Position numbers and translations under genes: made by a program | Shown: positions 39,039 through 47,559 of the stretch, piece by piece | How the letters are laid out: each line of letters begins with the position of its first letter | How positions within the stretch are numbered: the stretch's first letter is position 1 | Notes under the pieces: generated by a model | What the model was told of the DNA's origin: nothing | Database searches by the model: none | What the model saw: only the letters and a program-made list of their open reading frames with translations | NCBI GenBank assembly: GCA_046348365.1 | Contig: JAXMEL010000002.1 | Coordinates: 62,001 to 126,000, forward strand | Source: JAEUPI01 sp046348365 | Lineage (GTDB): Bacteria; Pseudomonadota; Gammaproteobacteria; Burkholderiales; Burkholderiaceae_C | DNA: 64,000 bases | Direction of reading: 5' to 3'

Positions 39039-39914
39039 TCAGATCGACTGCTCGACCTTGGCGCGCTGATAAGCCTCGTAGAGCCGCGAGTAGACCGGCC
39101 CCGGCTTGCCGCGCAACGCGCCATGGCCCACCGGCTGGCCGTCGAGCTTGGTCACCGCGAGCACCTCCTTGGTGGCCGAGGTGAGCAGGATCTCGTTGGC
39201 GCTGCGCACGTCGTCTTCCGAGATCGGGCGCAGGTTGTAGGCGATGCGCTCGTCGGCGCACAGCTCCTGCAGCAGCTCGACGCGGATGCCTTCGAGCACG
39301 AGTTCGCTGCGCGGCGGCCCGAGCAGGGCGTCCTCGTGCACGATCCAGACGTTGCTGCCCGAGCCTTCGGTGAGCCAGCCGTCGCGGAACATGATCGTCT
39401 CCACCGCGCCGTGGTCGGCCGACATCTGCCGCGCCAGCACGTTGCCGAGCAGCGAAACGCTCTTGATGTCGCCGCGCTCCCAGCGGAAGTCGCGCGCCGT
39501 CACGCAGGCCACGCCGTGGTGGCGCTGCTCCGGCGTCGGCGGCTTCAGCGGGCTGGTCATCGCGAACACGGTGGGCGCGATGCCCTGCGGCATTACATGG
39601 TCGCGCAGCGCGACGCCGCGCGTGACCTCGATGTAGACGAGCTGGTCCGCGGCCGCCTGCGCCGCGACCAGCGGGCGCACCAGGCTCAGCCAACCGTCGC
39701 GCGAGTGGGGATTCGCGATGCGCAGCTTGTCGAGGCTGCGCGCCAGGCGCGCCATGTGCTCGTCGAAGCGAAACAGCCGCCGGCCATAGACCGGGATCAC
39801 CTCGTAGATGCCGTCGCCGAAGATGAAGCCGCGGTCGAGCACCGAGACCTTGGCCTCGTTCAACGGCAGCATCTGCCCGTTCAGGTGGCACAGGGTGTCG
39901 GGCAGCGTGGTCAT
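39039..39914 (-). CDS. dat: D-amino acid aminotransferase (class IV)
   Basis: A 291-residue PLP enzyme of the branched-chain/D-amino acid aminotransferase fold. The PLP lysine lies in RGDIKSVSLL. The segments DRGFIFGDGIYEV and LTEGSGSNVWIV are typical of D-alanine transaminases. Its place between the D,D-carboxypeptidase and ybeD/lipB is conserved in betaproteobacteria. It may supply D-Ala or D-Glu for peptidoglycan. Confidence 0.88.
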   Translation of the reverse strand: MTTLPDTLCHLNGQMLPLNEAKVSVLDRGFIFGDGIYEVIPVYGRRLFRFDEHMARLARSLDKLRIANPHSRDGWLSLVRPLVAAQAAADQLVYIEVTRGVALRDHVMPQGIAPTVFAMTSPLKPPTPEQRHHGVACVTARDFRWERGDIKSVSLLGNVLARQMSADHGAVETIMFRDGWLTEGSGSNVWIVHEDALLGPPRSELVLEGIRVELLQELCADERIAYNLRPISEDDVRSANEILLTSATKEVLAVTKLDGQPVGHGALRGKPGPVYSRLYEAYQRAKVEQSI

Positions 39915-39977
39915 CTCGGCCTCGGCGGGGGTTCGGCGGCTTGCGGTTGGGCGAGCTTAGCGGAGATCACCCGCGGA

Positions 39978-41141
39978 TCATTTGATCCACAGCCGCAGCG
40001 AGTCCCAGGCGCGGCCGAACAGGCCCGCCTCCGGCACCGCCTGCTGCACCACCAGCGGCACGGTCGCGAGCGGCGCCCCGCCGGCGCTGGTGACCCGGAT
40101 CGAGCCCACCCGCTGGCCCTGCGCCAGCGGCGCCACCAGCGGATCGGTGCGCTCGATCACGGTCTTGATCTTGTCGCCCTCGCCGCGCGGCACCGCCACG
40201 AAGAGCGCCGCCGGCGCGCCCAGCGCCGCCTCGGCCTGCTTGCCCTTCCACACCGGCACGCTGACGATGGGCTTGGCGTTGTCGAACAGGCGCACGGTGT
40301 CCCACGCGGTGTAGCCCCAGTTGAGCAGCTTCTGGCTTTCGCTGGCGCGCGCTTCGCGCGAGGCGGTGCCCAGCACCACCGACAGCAGCCGCCGCTTGCC
40401 GTTCGGGAACTCACGCTGCGCGCTGGCCACCAGGCAGTAGCCCGCGCTGTCGGTGAAGCCGGTCTTCATGCCGTCGACGGTGGGGTCGCGGCCGAGCAGC
40501 AGGTTGCGGTTGTCCTGCTTGATGTTGTTGAAGGTGTAGTTGCGCATCGAGTAGTACGCGGCGTAGGCCTGCGGGTGCTCGCGGATGATGTGCATGGCGA
40601 TCGTTGCCACGTCGCGCGCGCTGCTGTAGTGACCGGCCTCGGTGAGGCCGGTCACGTTCTTGAACTGCGTGTGCTTCAGGCCCCAGGCCTGGGCCTGGCG
40701 GTTCATCATCTCGACGAAACCCTCGACGCTGCCGCCCACGCCCTCGGCCAGCGCCACCGCGGCGTCGTTGCCCGAGACGGCGATCATGCCCTTGAGCAGT
40801 TCATCGATCTTCACCGTCATCTTGGGGTCGATGAACATCAGCGAGCCGCCGCCCTTGCGCTCGTTCCACGCCCGCACCGACACCGGCAGCGTCTGTTCGA
40901 GCGCGAGCTTCTTGTCCTTGAGCGCGTTGAACACCAGGTAGGCTGTCATCAGCTTGGTGAGCGATGCCGGGTCCACCTGCGCATCGGCCTCGCGCTCGGC
41001 GAGCAGCTGGTCGGCCGTGAGGTCGAGCAGCACGAAGTTGCGCGCGGCCACCTCCGGCGGCTGCGGCGCCTGCGCGTGCGCGAACGACATGGCGCCGGCG
41101 ATTACCCAGGCCAGACAGGCCGATCTCATGCGGTTCATCAT
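39978..41141 (-). CDS. dacA: D-alanyl-D-alanine carboxypeptidase (PBP5/6 type)
   Basis: A 387-residue periplasmic enzyme that trims peptidoglycan pentapeptides. It has a signal peptide ending AHA-Q near residue 23, the SxxK motif S60-K63 (ASLTK), SGN at 123-125, and KTG in DGMKTGFT. The C-terminal PBP5 domain and amphipathic end (FGRAWDSLRLWIK) suggest membrane attachment. Several ATGs stand close together at the start (MMNRM); I took the first. Confidence 0.95.
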   Translation of the reverse strand: MMNRMRSACLAWVIAGAMSFAHAQAPQPPEVAARNFVLLDLTADQLLAEREADAQVDPASLTKLMTAYLVFNALKDKKLALEQTLPVSVRAWNERKGGGSLMFIDPKMTVKIDELLKGMIAVSGNDAAVALAEGVGGSVEGFVEMMNRQAQAWGLKHTQFKNVTGLTEAGHYSSARDVATIAMHIIREHPQAYAAYYSMRNYTFNNIKQDNRNLLLGRDPTVDGMKTGFTDSAGYCLVASAQREFPNGKRRLLSVVLGTASREARASESQKLLNWGYTAWDTVRLFDNAKPIVSVPVWKGKQAEAALGAPAALFVAVPRGEGDKIKTVIERTDPLVAPLAQGQRVGSIRVTSAGGAPLATVPLVVQQAVPEAGLFGRAWDSLRLWIK

Positions 41142-41164
41142 CGAGTGGCTCTAGATTGCTGAAG

Positions 41165-41785
41165 TCAGGGCCGGGTTCCCCAGGCCTGCGCGACCAGCGC
41201 GCGCAGGCGCGTCAGCTGGCCATGAAAGAAATGCCCCACGCCGGGCAGCACCACCACCGGCAGCGCCTGCGGCCGCGCCCAGTCGAGCGTGGCCGCGAGC
41301 GGCACCACGTCGTCGGCCTCGCCGTGGATGACGAGCGTGTTCTCGGGCACCGGCGGCATCTCGAAGGTCGAGGTCGCCGGCCCCACCAGCACGAGGCGCT
41401 CCACCGGCACCTCGGCGCCCAGCCGCGCGCGCGCCTGCGCGGCCACGTAGCCGCCGAACGAGAAGCCACCGAGCGCGAGCGGCAGCGACGCATCGCGAAA
41501 CGCCTGCACCACCGCCAGCGCGTCGTCGACCTCGCCGATGCCATGGTCCCAGTGGCCCTCGGACCGGCCGACGCCGCGGAAGTTGAAGCGCACGCTGCGA
41601 TAGCCGAGTTGCACGAAAGCGCGAGCCAGGGTCTGGATGACCTTGTTGTCGAGCGTGCCGCCGTGCACCGGATGCGGATGGCACAGCACCGCCACGCCGC
41701 GCACCGGCGCCGGCGGCTCGTCGATCACCACCTCCAGCCGGCCGGCCGGCCCAGGGCATTCGGTGCGCCGCTGCGTGGCGTGCAT
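41165..41785 (-). CDS. Alpha/beta hydrolase (YcjY/dienelactone-hydrolase-like)
   Basis: A 206-residue cytoplasmic hydrolase. Visible are CHPHPVHGGTLDNKV, the nucleophile elbow GGFSFGGY, and the C-terminal catalytic His in GVGHFFHGQ. Small proteins of this type are common and usually have no assigned substrate. Its ATG shares one base with the ferredoxin stop (TGATG), so the pair is translationally coupled. Confidence 0.85.
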   Translation of the reverse strand: MHATQRRTECPGPAGRLEVVIDEPPAPVRGVAVLCHPHPVHGGTLDNKVIQTLARAFVQLGYRSVRFNFRGVGRSEGHWDHGIGEVDDALAVVQAFRDASLPLALGGFSFGGYVAAQARARLGAEVPVERLVLVGPATSTFEMPPVPENTLVIHGEADDVVPLAATLDWARPQALPVVVLPGVGHFFHGQLTRLRALVAQAWGTRP

Positions 41786-42111
41786 CAGCGCCCGACATCG
41801 GCGGGCAGCAGCAGGCGCTCGACCACGCGTCCGCGCTGCAGATGCGATTCGACGATCTCGTCGATGTCGGCATCGTCGACGTAGGTGTACCAGACGGCCT
41901 CGGGGTAGACCACGGCCACCGGTCCGCCGGCGCAGCGATCCAGACAGCCGGCCTTGTTGATGCGCACGCCGCCGGGGCCGGCCAGGCCGGCCGCCTTGAT
42001 GCGCGCCTTGCAGCGGTCGAGCGCCGCCTGCGCACCATGCTGCGCGCAGCAGGCCTCGCCGTTGTCGCGCTGGTTCAAGCAGAAGAAGACGTGATGCTTG
42101 TAGTAGCTCAT
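41785..42111 (-). CDS. Thioredoxin-fold [2Fe-2S] ferredoxin
   Basis: A 108-residue protein of the thioredoxin-like 2Fe-2S type. Cluster cysteines are C11, C21 or C22, C34, and C56 and C60 in NKAGCLDRCAGGP. It starts MSYYKHHVFFCLNQRD, a common family start. The electron partner is unknown. Confidence 0.9.
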   Translation of the reverse strand: MSYYKHHVFFCLNQRDNGEACCAQHGAQAALDRCKARIKAAGLAGPGGVRINKAGCLDRCAGGPVAVVYPEAVWYTYVDDADIDEIVESHLQRGRVVERLLLPADVGR

Positions 42112-42141
42112 CGCGCCGCGATTGTAGGGAGCGCACGTGGG

Positions 42142-43245
42142 TCACTCATCCCGGCTTCCGAGGCGAACCATCAGCCAGGTCATGGCCACGTAGGGCCAGC
42201 CCCAGCCGATCCAGCGCGCCAGGCCGTGGAAGCGGATGAACCGCCCCTGCTCCCAGGCGCTCAGGCTTTCGGCGAAGTACGGATCGGCCGGCGCCTGCGC
42301 CACCAGTGCGATCGACGCGGTGATCGCCACCAGCCCCAGCGCAGCGGCCAGACGACGGCCCACGATCACCAGCGCGCACGCGAGCACCAGGCCGAGCCCG
42401 ATGCCGCCCAGCGACGTGGGCGTGACCCACGCCAGCGCATGCTGGGGCCCGAAGTTGAGCGCCGTCGACAGCGTCGTGACGCCGGCGGCCAGCGCGGCCG
42501 CGCCGACGGCGAGCAGCCAGCGCCGGCCGGGGCGCAACGACATGCAGTAGGCGGCCATGCACGGCCCGAGCAGACCGAGCGCAACGGCCAGCAGCTCGGT
42601 CAGCGGCGACAGCGGTGTCGCCACCACGCGCCCGGGCTCCAGGCCCACGAGCAGGGCATCGGCCCACGACCAGCCCTCCAGCGCCTCGACGAGCAGATCG
42701 CGCAGGCGGTCCCACACCTGGCCGAGGCCCAGCGGCACCGGGGCCGGGAACAACAAGGCCAGCGGCCACAGCACCAGCAGCGCGACGCCGTCGGCCCCGT
42801 GCCGCTCGAACCAGCGCGCGCGCGCGTCGTCGATGCGCCGAGGCAGCGGCGTGCGGCGCAGCATCACGCCTGCGGCGGCACCGACCGCGGCGCCGGCGCT
42901 GTTGAGCAGCCAGTCGAGCAGCGAGGGCACCCGCCCGGGCAACGCGTGCTGCAGCACCTCCATGGCATACGACAGCGCGCAGGCCAGCGCGATCGCGCGC
43001 GCGGCATCGAGCAGCGCGCCGCCGCGGGCGCGCCACACCAGCAGCAGCCCGAGCGGCAGGTAGGCGGCCAGGTTGGCCCAGATGTCGAAGCGGTCGTGAT
43101 ACCGCGGCCACGGCAGGATCCACGACACGCCGCCCGACCAGCGCCAGCCGCTGAACGGGAACAGGCTCGCGTAGACGATCAGCGCCAGCCAGACCCACGC
43201 CATCAGCGTCGAGGTGCGACGCCCGGGTGTCTGCGAAGCGCTCAC
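42142..43245 (-). CDS. VanZ-like membrane protein
   Basis: A 367-residue protein with about 9-10 membrane segments. The first 130 residues match VanZ (LIVYASLFPFSGW, NLAAYLPLGLLLVW, EVLQHALPGRVPSLLDWLLNSAGAAVG). The rest is an additional hydrophobic domain without a clear family. VanZ confers teicoplanin resistance in enterococci, but most proteobacterial homologues have no known role. The GTG at 43243-43245 begins 4 bp after the hemJ stop; an ATG 14 codons in is an alternative. Confidence 0.8.
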   Translation of the reverse strand: MSASQTPGRRTSTLMAWVWLALIVYASLFPFSGWRWSGGVSWILPWPRYHDRFDIWANLAAYLPLGLLLVWRARGGALLDAARAIALACALSYAMEVLQHALPGRVPSLLDWLLNSAGAAVGAAAGVMLRRTPLPRRIDDARARWFERHGADGVALLVLWPLALLFPAPVPLGLGQVWDRLRDLLVEALEGWSWADALLVGLEPGRVVATPLSPLTELLAVALGLLGPCMAAYCMSLRPGRRWLLAVGAAALAAGVTTLSTALNFGPQHALAWVTPTSLGGIGLGLVLACALVIVGRRLAAALGLVAITASIALVAQAPADPYFAESLSAWEQGRFIRFHGLARWIGWGWPYVAMTWLMVRLGSRDE

Positions 43246-43249
43246 GCCT

Positions 43250-43690
43250 TCACAACGGCTTGACGACCACCAGCACCACGATCGCGGCGAACAGCAGCAC
43301 CGTGGCCTCGTTGAACACGCGATACCAGCGTTCCGAGCGCCGGTTGGCCAGCTGTTCGAACCGGCGCAGCAGGCCGCCGCAGGCGAAGTGGTAGCCGATC
43401 ACCGCGAGCACCAGCAGCAGCTTCAGGTTGAGCCAGCCGTGATGCCAACCGCGCCAGGTGTCGAAGCCGAGCCAGAGCCACAGCCCCAGTGCGAGCGCGA
43501 TCCACGCCAGCAGGCCGGCAAAGCGATACAGCCGGCGCGCCATCAGCAGGAGTCGCTCGCGTTCGGCATGGCTGTCTGCCGCCACGCCGGCGAGGTTGAC
43601 GAAGATGCGCGGCAGGTAGAACAGGCCCGCGAACCAGCTCGCCACGAACACCACGTGAAAGGCCTTGACCCACAGGTATGCCGTGCTCAT
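43250..43690 (-). CDS. hemJ: Protoporphyrinogen IX oxidase, HemJ type
   Basis: A 146-residue inner-membrane protein with four segments (UPF0093/CopD family). H12 in VKAFHVVFVASWFAGLFYLPR and the LKLLLVL segment match the haem-linked residues of HemJ. It catalyses the penultimate step of protoporphyrin synthesis. Its position opposite hemB supports the haem assignment over copper transport. Confidence 0.88.
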   Translation of the reverse strand: MSTAYLWVKAFHVVFVASWFAGLFYLPRIFVNLAGVAADSHAERERLLLMARRLYRFAGLLAWIALALGLWLWLGFDTWRGWHHGWLNLKLLLVLAVIGYHFACGGLLRRFEQLANRRSERWYRVFNEATVLLFAAIVVLVVVKPL

Positions 43691-43710
43691 CAGCGCATTA
43701 TGGTCAGCCG

Positions 43711-43741
43711 AAAAAAAGCCCCGATCGCATGGATCGGGGCT
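43711..43741 (-). terminator. Rho-independent terminator of the candidate small RNA
   Basis: AGCCCCGATC and GATCGGGGCT form a 10-bp perfect stem with a short loop. On the minus strand it is followed directly by seven Ts (43711-43717). No annotated gene ends here: hemJ starts downstream and hemB points away. Confidence 0.9.
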
Positions 43742-43823
43742 GCAAGCCTTAACGCTGTCATCACGGTAAGGCACCTGCTCAGGGAGGAAAAGCAGGGAAC
43801 GACAGCCTTGCAGCTATCATTCA
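43711..43823 (-). ncRNA. Candidate small RNA between hemJ and hemB
   Basis: About 113 nt, defined by a promoter at 43830-43858 and a strong terminator at 43711-43741, both on the minus strand. The predicted fold has an outer stem GCUGCAAG/CUUGCAGC (8 bp), then GCUGUC/GACAGC (6 bp) after a 7-nt bulge. An inner hairpin CCUGC/GCAGG has a loop UUUUCCUCCCUGA. The loop contains CCUCC, complementary to Shine-Dalgarno sequences. AAGGC and GCCUU segments allow an alternative pairing. I do not recognise it as 6S, SRP, RNase P or tmRNA. Confidence 0.6.
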
Positions 43824-43829
43824 GCGCGG

Positions 43830-43858
43830 ATATTAGCAGAGGGACGCCGAGGTGTGAC
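43830..43858 (-). promoter_or_regulatory. Probable promoter of the small RNA
   Basis: GTCACA (43853-43858) and TAATAT (43830-43835) with 17 bp between them, each four of six to the sigma-70 consensus. A possible hemB promoter (TTGCAG at 43808-43813, TATTAG at 43831-43836) overlaps it on the other strand. Confidence 0.45.
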
Positions 43859-43928
43859 TCCGCGTAACACCGGATGGAAGGCGGGCAGCCGCGACGATGC
43901 GCCCTCGCCACAGCCGGAGGATTCGCAC

Positions 43929-44925
<997 letters not shown>

Positions 44926-44933
<8 letters not shown>

Positions 44934-46047
44934 CGCAGCGCCGCTGCTGCGCGTCTTCCATCTCCAGAGCGATCAGTTCGCCGAGCTGCCCGACTTTCCG
45001 GAAGCGCTGCCGCCCAAGGGCTTCGTGTGGGTCGGCATCAGCCGGCATGCGCTGGAGGTTTCGGCGCCCGATCTGCAAGCCGCGCTGCAGCGCTGGACGG
45101 GCGGCCAGCTGGTGGACCTGCACGTGTCGGACCTGCTCAACACCCAGCTGCCCTCGCACTTCGACTTCACCTCGTGGTACGACCTGATGGTCTTCCGCCG
45201 CCTGATGGTGCCGCGCGGTGACGCAACGGCCGACCCCACCAAGGCCGAAGCCCCCGACGCCGCCCGCCAGACGCTGGCCGCGCTCGACACCAGCCCGGTG
45301 GGCTTCGCGGTGTTCGACCGCGTGCTGGTCACCGTGCATCCGCTGGACTGCATGGTGCGCGAATACTTCGCGCAGCGCCTGTCGCAGCGCGGCCAGGTGC
45401 CCGACCTGCGCGGCGGCTCGCGTCTGCCGTCGAGCCCGGCCGACCTGATGCTGCGCATGCTCAACCACGTGGTCGACGGCTACCTGGAGCTGCGGCGCCA
45501 GCTCACGCGCCAGCTCGGCGCGCTGCAGGAGCAGCTGCTCAATGCGCACAGCCACTTCTCCAACTGGCAGTGGCTGCTGCAGTCGCGCAACCAGCTGCAC
45601 GCGCTGGAAGACGTGTGCGAAGACCAGCGCAGCGCGATCCAGGAGTGGATCGACGCGCTGGCCGAGTGGCCGCAGCCGCCCGAGCGCGCGGCGCAGCGCG
45701 AGCAGGAGCTGCTGCGCGTGCGCTCGCGCGACGTGCTCGAGCACATCGAGCGCGTGCTCTCGCACGTGCGGCGGCTGGAGCAATCGGCAGAGGGCGCGGT
45801 GCAGCTGCACTTCTCGGCGCTGGGCAACCGCACCAACGCGATCATGCGCACGCTCACGGTGCTGACCGCCATCTTCCTGCCGCTGAACCTGATCACCGGC
45901 ATCTTCGGCATGAACTTCGACGCGCTGCCGCTGATCCACACCGCCACCGGCGTGTGGATCGCCTTCGGCATCATGGGCGTGGTGGGCGTCGGGCTCGGCG
46001 TGTTCTTCTGGCGCAAGCGCTACCTCGGTACGCACCCCGCGCCGTAA
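44926..46047 (+). CDS. CorA-like divalent metal transporter
   Basis: A 373-residue protein with a long cytoplasmic N-terminal domain, rich in helices, and two C-terminal membrane segments. The pore motif GMN is at 328-330 (FGMNFDALP). The family moves Mg, Co or Zn. Its ATG overlaps the hemB end by 8 nt, so the two are translationally coupled; a metal supply for the Mg-type HemB is a possible link (inference). It converges with ybeY. Confidence 0.9.
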
Positions 46048-46055
46048 CGCGAGGA

Positions 46056-46499
46056 TCAGGCGGCGTAGGGGTCGGCGAAGCCCAGCGAGCGCATCACCTG
46101 GGACTCCAACGCCTGCATGCGCCGCGCGTCGCGCGCGCGTTCGTGGTCGAAGCCTTGCGCATGCAGCGCGCCGTGCACCAGCAGATGGGCGTAGTGCGCC
46201 GCGAGGTCGATGCCCTGTGCCTTCGCTTCGTCGGCGAGCACCGGCGCGCACAGCACGAGGTCGGCCAGCACGTCGGGCTCGGTGCGATACGCGAAGGTCA
46301 GCACGTTGGTGGCGTAGCGCTTGCCGCGATAGGCCTGGTTCAGCGCCTGCCCTTCGTCGCGGCCGACGATGCGCACCGTCAGCTCGGCCGGGCGCTGCAG
46401 CGCGGCGCGCAGCCAGCGCTGCACGCGGTGCCGCGGCAGGCGGTCGCGGTGCGTGGCGTCGGCGAACTGCAGCGAGAGCTTCAGCGCCGGCCGCGTCAC
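46056..46499 (-). CDS. ybeY: Endoribonuclease YbeY (rRNA maturation)
   Basis: A 147-residue metal-dependent RNase. The zinc site H109-x3-H113-x5-H119 is visible in HGALHAQGFDH. It takes part in 16S 3'-end maturation and ribosome quality control. It overlaps the PhoH-like gene by 4 nt (ATGA), the standard phoH-ybeY pair, and converges with the CorA gene. Confidence 0.95.
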   Translation of the reverse strand: MTRPALKLSLQFADATHRDRLPRHRVQRWLRAALQRPAELTVRIVGRDEGQALNQAYRGKRYATNVLTFAYRTEPDVLADLVLCAPVLADEAKAQGIDLAAHYAHLLVHGALHAQGFDHERARDARRMQALESQVMRSLGFADPYAA

Positions 46500-47446
46500 G
46501 CCGGCTCCCGCCGACGCCGCGCGTCGTAGGCCTGCACGATGCGCGCCACCAGCGGGTGGCGCACCACGTCGGCCGCCGTGAACTGCGTGAACGCCACGCC
46601 CGGCACCTCGGCCAGCACCTGCTGCGCGTCGACCAGGCCGCTGGTGGCGCCACGCGGCAGGTCGATCTGGCTGGTATCGCCGTTGACCACGGCCTTGGTG
46701 CCGAAGCCGATGCGCGTGAGGAACATCTTCATCTGCTCGGGCGTGGTGTTCTGCGCCTCGTCGAGGATCACGAACGAATGGTTGAGCGTGCGCCCGCGCA
46801 TGAAGGCGAGCGGCGCGATCTCGAGCGTGCCGCGCTCGAAGGCCTTGGTCACGCGCTCCAGGCCCATCAGGTCGTACAGCGCGTCGTACAGCGGGCGCAA
46901 GTAGGGGTCGACCTTCTGCGCCAAGTCGCCGGGCAGGAAGCCGAGCCGCTCGCCGGCTTCCACCGCCGGGCGCGTGAGCACCACGCGCTGCACCGCGCTG
47001 CGCTCGATGGCGTCGACCGCGCAGGCCACCGCGAGAAAGGTCTTGCCGGTGCCCGCCGGGCCGATGCCGAAACTCAGGTCGTGCGACAGGATCTGCCGCA
47101 GGTACTGCACCTGGTTGGGCGTGCGGCCGGCCAGCCCGCTGCGGCGCGTGTGCAGCACGATGGCGTCGTCGTCGGCCGGCGCTTGCGGCACGGCGCCGTC
47201 ACCGGCCAGGGCGAGATCCACCGCTTCGTCGTCGATGGCCCGGCCGGCGCGCGCGTACAACTGCACCAGCACGTCGGCCGCGCGTTGCGCCCGCGCCTTG
47301 GCGCCTTCGATGCGAAACGCCGCCTGGCGGTGCGTGATGCGCACCTGCAGCGCGGCTTCGATGCGGCGCAGGTGCGTGTCGGTGTGGCCGCACAGGTGGG
47401 CCAGGCGCCGGTTGTCCAGCGGCGTGAATTCGTGACGGACGATCAT
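46496..47446 (-). CDS. ybeZ: PhoH-like ATPase (YbeZ)
   Basis: A 316-residue ATPase with an N-terminal KH-like/RNA-binding region, Walker A GPAGTGKT, and Walker B FVILDEAQN. It works with YbeY, possibly as an RNA helicase. The ATG at 47444-47446 gives MIVRHEFTPLDNRRLAHLCG, in register with the family. Confidence 0.93.
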   Translation of the reverse strand: MIVRHEFTPLDNRRLAHLCGHTDTHLRRIEAALQVRITHRQAAFRIEGAKARAQRAADVLVQLYARAGRAIDDEAVDLALAGDGAVPQAPADDDAIVLHTRRSGLAGRTPNQVQYLRQILSHDLSFGIGPAGTGKTFLAVACAVDAIERSAVQRVVLTRPAVEAGERLGFLPGDLAQKVDPYLRPLYDALYDLMGLERVTKAFERGTLEIAPLAFMRGRTLNHSFVILDEAQNTTPEQMKMFLTRIGFGTKAVVNGDTSQIDLPRGATSGLVDAQQVLAEVPGVAFTQFTAADVVRHPLVARIVQAYDARRRREPA

Positions 47447-47559
47447 CGGGTGGCTCGCATTGCGCCATTTTCCCGCCTGTGCGGCCGCACGGCCACGCCG
47501 CGGCTGCAATGCACCCTGCGCGGCCGGGCCCGTATTGCACAATCGTCGGCCGCCTGCCC

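Noticed and set aside
43711..43830. The structured RNA between hemJ and hemB as 6S RNA or 4.5S SRP RNA
   Set aside because: It is too short for 6S and has no large central bubble of the 6S type. It lacks the SRP GGAA-loop consensus on the transcribed strand.
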